A stretch of DNA of 64,000 nucleotides, taken from NCBI GenBank assembly GCA_033977485.1, contig CM066984.1, forward strand, positions 26,619,001 to 26,683,000, written 5' to 3'. The notes under the pieces were generated by a model. That model did no database searches. It was not told where the DNA came from and was given only the letters and a program-made list of their open reading frames with translations. The stretch comes from Hydrangea macrophylla. Taxonomy: Eukaryota > Streptophyta > Magnoliopsida > Cornales > Hydrangeaceae. This document shows, piece by piece, positions 58,079-64,000 of this stretch. Numbering within the stretch: position 1 is the stretch's first letter; each line of letters opens with the position of its first letter. The position numbers and the translations under genes are program-made.

Positions 58079-58199
58079 TTCCTCAAAGGCTGGAGGTTTT
58101 GAAAGAGCAAGGATTCAAGAATTGAGGGGCTTTTAAGCCATATCATCCAAAAAAATTTCTAAAGCAGGTCACTTGTGGTAGCGTTGAAAGAAACTAAAC

Positions 58200-58245
58200 T
58201 ACCTCTCCTTTTTCTTTTTTTTTTCTTTTCTTTTCTTTTCTCATT
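58200..58245 (-). repeat. Purine tract (minus strand) in B1
   Basis: A CTTTT/T-rich run is read as AAAAG repeats on the element's coding strand. A similar tract lies at 58425-58455. They correspond to the tracts around the alpha copies of A1. Confidence 0.8.
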
Positions 58246-58534
58246 GACGGTTGATTCTTTTCACTTTTTCACTAGCTAGCCAATTTTTACATTTCTCATC
58301 ATCATACATATTTTTGGAGCAAGATTAGCCCTTCAAATCTTTGGGCTTACTTTAAGAAATTACAAATCAAAGCTTTGGGATAATTCATGTTCACAATTTC
58401 TCGATCTTCTTCATTCTTCCTCCCCTTTTTTTTCTTCTTTCTTTTCTTTTCTCTCTAAAGTTTTGACTAGTTAGGATCAAGCTCTTGAAAGAAACACGCA
58501 AAATTTTCTTTTCTTTTCGTGCACTAACTTTTGC

Positions 58535-58563
58535 CTAGGCGCCCTTCCGGGTTTTCATCCTAA
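58535..58563 (-). other. Alpha hairpin module, copy 4 (B1, GGAA loop)
   Basis: Minus strand: outer arms TTAGG/CCTAG (one G-U pair), inner stem CCC-GGAA-GGG. It is preceded by a purine tract and GCTC and followed by CAAAAGTTAG, as in A1. Confidence 0.7.
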
Positions 58564-58597
58564 TGAGCTTCTTCTTTTTCTTTTTTTTTTGAGAGAA

Positions 58598-59265
58598 GTA
58601 GGTTATTTGAAATGTTTGGCTACCATCAAGGATAAAGTGTTCATGGCTTGCAGTTTAGACAGGTTTGAATGGCTTATTTTTCTGGGCTAAAGATTTCGAA
58701 TTGGAAGATCAGGGATTTAAGCTAGTCCCGAGTCACTATCAAGTATATCTTTTGAAGATTTAAGCAAAAGCATCTCAAGATTCTTAAAGTAAAACTAATC
58801 AATTCTTAGCTTTCATCGGCGCCTACGAAAAATCAACTTTGATCCTTTTAGGATTATTTTCAATGCACAAAATTATCAACAGTGTATTTTTCATAATAAT
58901 CAGAGAATTGATTTTTTTAGCTTAGAGATTCATTCGTTCATGACAAGGCGCAATAGATCAAGAAAATGAAGACTTTATTTCATTACTTAGAAGGATTATA
59001 GTACTAGACACAGACTCAAAACACAACTTGATGATAGACAGACTTGACAACAAGACTTAAAACTGACTCGACTAGACCCGACCTGATCTCAAGTGGAGCG
59101 TCACTATGACTCGTTTATTCCTCTTAAACATCCGTTCGGTTTCAACAAGCAGCTATTCCAAAGATCATCACAACATTGCCCCTCTTAGGTTCTCCCAGAT
59201 TCTTCATTCTTTAACAAAGGCTTGAGTTCCTCGGGCCTCTGGGGGTGGAGGAATGATGATACCAT
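58598..59265 (-). other. B1 block after gag, matching A1 8363-8988
   Basis: Non-coding. GTTTGGCTACCATCAAGGA near 58615 and the CGACCTGATCTCAAGTGGAG text near 59080 match A1 in reverse and in the same order from gag. Confidence 0.6.
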
Positions 59266-59269
59266 TTTC

Positions 59270-59940
59270 GATCATGCCTGAGTCTTCATCATCTATCTGT
59301 GCTATAGCCACGGCTTTGATGGATATCGCAGTAGTACTCAGTCTTGAAGCCTCATGGAATTGGATCAGGTTCTAGCTTGGGTTCCAACTTCTTCAAGTAC
59401 CCTCCCTCTAGTATTTTTTCAAGTGCGCTACTCTGGGACATTCCTAGATCAGAAAATTCTCTCTTCTCTTTCTTTTGCCCATGATTCCGGTTTCCCCTTG
59501 TAACACTAGTATTCTTTCCCCATTGTTGTTGAATTGGTCTCTTTGGCAATTATGGTGCCAACACATCGATATCAGGTAATGGATATTTGTTTAAATGAAG
59601 CGGCCCTTTGAACTTTTTCGAAGGCCTTGCATTGGGCATATCAAATAATCCCTCCTTATCAAGCTTGTGGTCATCAATTCTTCTGCTCTTGCGGGTCACA
59701 TTCTCCAGTATACCTCTGTTGGAGAGCTTGTTTAGGATTTCCCTGATCCAGAGTTTGTATTCCTAGATTAGCCAATCTTTCCATCCGCTCATTATCATCA
59801 CAAGTTGCAAGAGGTGGAGTCTGAGGTGTTGTGTAAGACAATTGCTTTATCACACCAATCATTTTCACAAGCAGATAACTGATTTGGTTGACAGTATATT
59901 CCATAGCCATCATCCTAGCATCCATATCAACTTCATGTGT
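59270..59940 (-). pseudogene. gag: B1 gag remnants with internal deletion
   Basis: The minus strand starts MTHEVDMDARMMAMEYT near 59940, similar in place and type to the A1 gag start, and continues to about 59674 in one open frame (RMERLANLGIQTLDQGN). After a shift, 59549-59352 gives SDLGMSQSSALEKILEGGYL and KLEPKLEPDPIP, the stretch that precedes the zinc knuckle in Tat gags. The capsid core between them and the Cys/His knuckle after them are missing. About 670 bases remain of an expected ~1.3 kb. No pol follows before the polypurine tract. Confidence 0.75.
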
Positions 59941-61341
59941 CATCTTTCCAACCCTGACTGATTTGGCTAATCTTACCCCAAATTTTGATCTGATCAAATG
60001 ACTGTTCGAAGCTCTGACCTAGGAGGAAGTACAACTCTTTGGTCCTATTTTCTCTTCTCTGGTTTATTAGAGATTTTCAAATAATCAGGTATCTTTATTT
60101 CAATGGTATTTTACAAAAGTGGATTGAAAATCATTTCTTTTTTTCAAAAACATTTTCAAAATTGAAGAAATCAAGTTCCAAAATTCTAAGGAAAACAAAT
60201 CTTTTCTTTTCAAAAGTATATTAGAGGTGTCGCACTCGTGAGTCGTATATGCAATGCTCGTGTAGTGTATGCAATGTAGGTGAAATGTAATCTAATCTAA
60301 ATGCATTGCACCTTAATCTAGCTTAGACCTAGCACATCACCATATAGGCACATAAGATTCCTTGAGTATGCTAATCATCTTACTGATCCAATCATTATCC
60401 AAGGATTTTTAGCTTTGAAATTCTTGATGGTCCAGGTTTACAAAATTGAATTTTTCATGAAAATCTTGAAAGAAAGAGAGAGATTTTCAAATTTGAAAAA
60501 TACTTTTGAACCATCAATGCTTGTGGTGTGAAATCAATGATTCTTGAAAATTGAGGTATGAAATTCAGAAATTCTAAAATCTGGATTTGAATCATCAAAG
60601 TTGGAATCATGATTTCTTTTTGAAATTTGAAAAACCAAAGTCGAAATTTGAAATCCTCTAAAATCTGAGATGCGGTTTTAAAATTGAATCATCAAAGTAG
60701 AAATTTTGAGATTCTCTAAAATCTAGGAGAATTTTTTTGGAAGGATTTTGTGAAAGGAATTTCAAAGCAAATTTTCATAAGGGATATTCTCGGAATTTTT
60801 CAAAGACTTGGGTTTTTCAACGAAGTGCTTGTATTTGCAAAATTTTCAAAATTATCCTTGAATAATGATTGGATGTTTGGATAAAGACCATACTACTCTA
60901 GAGGAATCTATCATACAAGGTTTGATGATGCCTTCGCATACACGTCCTCATCATCCACATAATCCCTTACGGGCAAGCACAAATAATTCATCACATTGTC
61001 CTAACCAAAGATGAAAATCAAGATCCTAATTGAAGGGTTCTATAGAAACTATATGCAAAGGCCGGGTTTTAGTCTCATAAAGGGTCCATTAGCAAGCCAA
61101 GGCTCTATATACCGCAAGTGGTACAAGGCTAACGGTGACCATATGTTACCAAAACTATTGATAAATGAAGGAAGAGAGGGCCCTCCACCCACAAGGCAAT
61201 GGTCTCAAGCAGTCGCGGTGAAAGAACAATGCAAGCGCAAATGCAGGCAGAAACAACACGATTATCGAATTAATAACAAGGATATTCTTTGCCTCAAGTC
61301 AAACCCTAGAAGAACAAGAAACTATCAGTTTCATGTTCAAG
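59941..61341 (-). other. B1 untranslated leader
   Basis: AT-rich; homologous to the A leader near the primer site: GTTCTATAGAAACTATATGCAAAGGCCGG text near 61040 matches the A3 text near 28055-28080, and CTAACGGTGACC near 61130 matches 28175-28187. The 47-51 base array of A1 is absent. The 126-codon plus-strand frame at 61011-61391 crosses the primer site and is not a gene. Confidence 0.7.
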
Positions 61342-61359
61342 TCCCCAGCAGAGTCACCA
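61342..61359 (-). promoter_or_regulatory. Primer-binding site of B1
   Basis: The minus strand reads TGGTGACTCTGCTGGGGA, one change from the A1 site, three bases from the LTR end. Confidence 0.85.
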
Positions 61360-61363
61360 GATT

Positions 61364-63531
61364 ATGGACACGCGCCGCTCAGTCATCTTGACGCTTTCTC
61401 TAGATAGTGTCCCTGGACGGTTCCAAAGAGCACACTTCAGGGAAAACTAGAACTTCCTCACGTGGTCCTAGAGACAAAGACTCGCCACCTAATTTTTATC
61501 AGGAATTAGGAAATCCAAGTTTGACTCGCCCAAAATTGAATAAGGTTACTCACCCTTCATTACCAGAAACTAGGTTTGGGGGTCTTGGTACGAGAGGGGA
61601 AGGAGCCCAAGCAGGACTAAAGCACCCCCTCCTCGCCCTACCGAATGGTAGGCCTTGATTCAATCATCCTTGTTCTTAATTCATAATTGATGTTGTTTCC
61701 TCAAACATACTAGATAATATATACATGTCAAAAGGGAACATCAAAGGAAAATCATGTCAAGAGATTAAATCAAGTAGAAGTCGGATGCACATGTAATACA
61801 AGAGAGAGGTATACTTATAATGGCTAGTCCGGCCCAGTACTGATGCAAAATAAAGGAAACAGGTCATGATATGCATAAGGGAACAAGATAACTTACATTA
61901 GGTTGACTCAAGCGGAGTCGCAAAAGCAAAAAGAAATGTGAACGTGTAATGCAATCACGCAACAATCCTAGATAAGATGTCTCTAACAAATAATCATATA
62001 AACGGAGACTATCCTAAAGGAATTGTGTCATTGGAAATAAAGTTATAAATTTAGAAAAATTCTAAGAGAAATGATAGAGAAGGTACACGATACATGGGCA
62101 CTAAGCCACATGTAGACGAGGCAAGATCACGAATCAAAGTTCGGATCCACAGCATTTAATTCTCTACACTAAAGCACCAAAGAATACCCAAGCATTGCAA
62201 AAACACAAGCAAACATATGACATGCATGAAAAGCAGGTAGAAAATGTCATCAATCAAATTTCCAGATTCAGCAACCTCTAATGAATCCTATCCAAAGTGG
62301 TCTTAAATATAAGGTGGGTTAAAACCCTTTTATAGAAAGTTAGATACATGTCTTAGGGAACTTTTCCAAAAAGTAGAACATCTTTACCATTTTTGAAGTG
62401 AGAGAAATAAGAGTTTTGGGAACAGTGGATCAAGATTGTCCACTGTTTTTGTAAACATCATAATTAATTATACAAAAATCATGTAAAGCTCTATTTTGTG
62501 TCATAAGATATCTATTTCATTGTAGTTTATGGAAAAAATAATTCCATGGATTGTCATGATCTTAAGGTTTCTGAAAAAATGTTTTAAACAGACTCTGTTA
62601 TTCAGGAAGTTTGATATAATTTGACAAATGAATGCACAACACAGTAGAAGTTCATGAATCATGTTAATCAAGTTATTCTAAGCTTTTGATCTCTCATCCA
62701 CTAATCCTTGATGATTTCTAAACCAAATTTTATTCATTAATTCTTGTTGAGTGATCAAGGTATGACCATTTTGTATACATAATCATAATTGTATTTAAAC
62801 TTAGAAAATTCCAGAATAGTTGTATCAACTTCAAACGCTTAGAAAACGATCTTAACTCAATCGTATGCTCATGATTTTACATTAGCATATAGATATATGA
62901 GTTAGGAATCATCCCAAAAAACGGAACATTGATAACTATTATACATTTTCTGAAATTCAAGCACAATGAGACTATGTTCAAATCTGTCAATCGATTTCTC
63001 AACAATTTCTAAAAATATCATATGGATCCTAGAAGTTCTCAAAGCGGATTGGATAAAAGCTAATTCATCAAAGTTTACCCAGAAAAATTGAAATCCATCA
63101 AACTATGGGTTTTGATGGACCAAATCTCATGAACAAAACCAATCTGTTTTGCTGAATTTTCATCTAGTTCATTTTAACGTGTGAGGAAAACATCTTAGAT
63201 GTTGATTGAAGCTTATTAGAGAAATCAAATTCATAGATCTACTTGACGATCATGATTTCCAATCAATTTAGCCCTCGAGTTCTATGAAGAACATTAGATC
63301 ATGGATCAAAGGGACTTACAATGTCCTATTGGAGATGAATTTCAATAGGAATTCTAGGTAAGGGAAATAATCAAGAGATAGGTATGAATAAAGGAATCAT
63401 CCTTCTCATAGATCATACTTCCAAACCAGCATAACATTAAAAAATAGATACATATAAAGAATCATGTATGCATGAATCTAAACTAAAATGGAAGAATGAA
63501 ATCAAAGTTGAAAACCAAAGTGAAAAACAAT
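61364..63531 (-). mobile_element. B1 5' LTR, 3' two-thirds
   Basis: The minus strand ends GTGTCCATA at 61364 (other copies GTGTCCGCA). It matches 52127-54290 along its length; over the first ~120 bases about one base in ten differs by eye, so B1 is not young. It keeps CCTACC-GAAT-GGTAGG (61637-61652) and GGCGAGTC near 61484. A C-family LTR interrupts it at 63532. Confidence 0.88.
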
Positions 63532-64000
63532 TGTGGATACCGCAGTTTTTCTTATTATCCACAGCTTTTCTTATTTAAAATCTTTTTCCAACTTCAAATT
63601 CAAAACAAATGAGTCGCCACTTAATTTTTAAAAGGAAAATTAAGAAACCATTTCAAAAGGAAACTGATCTTTTGCGAAACCAAAGATTTGACTAGGTCCG
63701 GGGATTATGGAATGAAAAGGGAAGGAGCCCAATGGACTAAAACACCCCTTTTCATCCTATCTCGCGATAGGCCTCTACTTAACATCCCTTTAATCCAATT
63801 ATTAATCTAAGTATGCCCTCAACTTAATACATAGATATAAAGTATACATTACACAAGCAAGTCGAAACGGTGTAAAATTGCCAATTTACAAAATATCGTT
63901 CAAAAACCATATAATTCAAGTAGCAAGCAATATGATATGCAAAATAGGGAACTAGAGAACTTACCTGGGATCCGGCCGCGAATATTTAAACGTGCAAATG
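63532..64000 (-). mobile_element. C-family LTR (3' end), cut by the window edge
   Basis: The plus strand begins TGTGGATACCGCAG, the reverse of an LTR end CTGCGGTATCCACA. It contains GAGTCGCCACTT near 63611 (partial primer-site copy), the hairpin CCTATC-TCGC-GATAGG (63756-63771) and, on the minus strand, CAGGTAAGTTCTC near 63958. The arrangement is that of A and B, but the sequence differs. The left flank ACAAT (63527-63531) should be its target duplication. Confidence 0.78.

Noticed and set aside
61011..61391. 126-codon plus-strand frame
   Set aside because: It runs antisense across the B1 leader, primer site and LTR end, so it cannot be an element gene.

Overview
This window is plant nuclear DNA, most likely from a eudicot with a large, repeat-rich genome; I cannot name the species. 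I see no host gene, tRNA or rRNA. Almost every stretch I can assign is a whole, truncated or nested LTR retrotransposon, mostly Ty3/Gypsy of the Tat/Ogre type. I call the families A, B and C. They have LTRs of about 3.2-3.4 kb (A, B), a tRNA-Arg-type primer site TGGCGACTCTGCTGGGGA (or close variants) and the polypurine tract AAAGAGGGGCAAAC. The window also holds chromovirus (Tekay-like) elements D and F, a small non-autonomous Copia element E, an unclassified solo LTR H and a MITE.

Layout. 1-1353 is the 3' internal end of an A element (A0). 1354-5570 is an LTR shared with the next A element (A1): a polypurine tract precedes it and a primer site follows it. A1 has a leader with 47-51 bp repeats, one gag frame broken by a single stop, no pol, a long non-coding stretch of hairpin modules and tandem arrays (46 bp, 154 bp), a polypurine tract at 12558 and a truncated LTR to 13510. 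13511-19236 is a piece of B LTR (B3) carrying a 164-bp MITE and a 3264-bp solo A LTR (15225-18488, target duplication ACATG). 19237-24390 is the degraded RT-RNaseH-integrase end of chromovirus F plus its 3' LTR. 24391-41143 is a minus-strand chromovirus D whose gag is interrupted by solo LTR H (TSD CTCTC) and whose RT is interrupted by a B composite (25935-37450, TSD CAAGC). That composite contains Copia element E, and E contains a truncated minus-strand A element (A3). 41990-48261 holds an antisense plant-mobile-domain (PMD) pseudogene followed by the 3' end and LTR of an old A element (A4). 48262-50704 is unassigned. 50705-52126 is a fragment of F-type LTR (G). 52127-63531 is a minus-strand B element (B1) with both LTRs, gag remnants and no pol. 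At 63532 a C-family LTR begins and runs off the window.

The most interesting content is non-coding. The two gag-only elements A1 and B1 share, in the same order, gag, then three kinds of repeated hairpin (alpha, often with a GNRA-type loop; beta, CTACGT/ACGTAG; gamma, GGCAAAC/GTTTGCC, whose 5' arm matches the polypurine tract), then a private tandem array, then a last beta copy and the true polypurine tract. Separately, the LTRs of all three Tat-like families carry a hairpin near their 3' ends whose stem and loop sequences differ between families while pairing is kept, and a second partial copy of the primer-binding site. These look like conserved RNA elements that could let gag-only elements be packaged, primed and reverse transcribed by enzymes supplied in trans; that role is inference.
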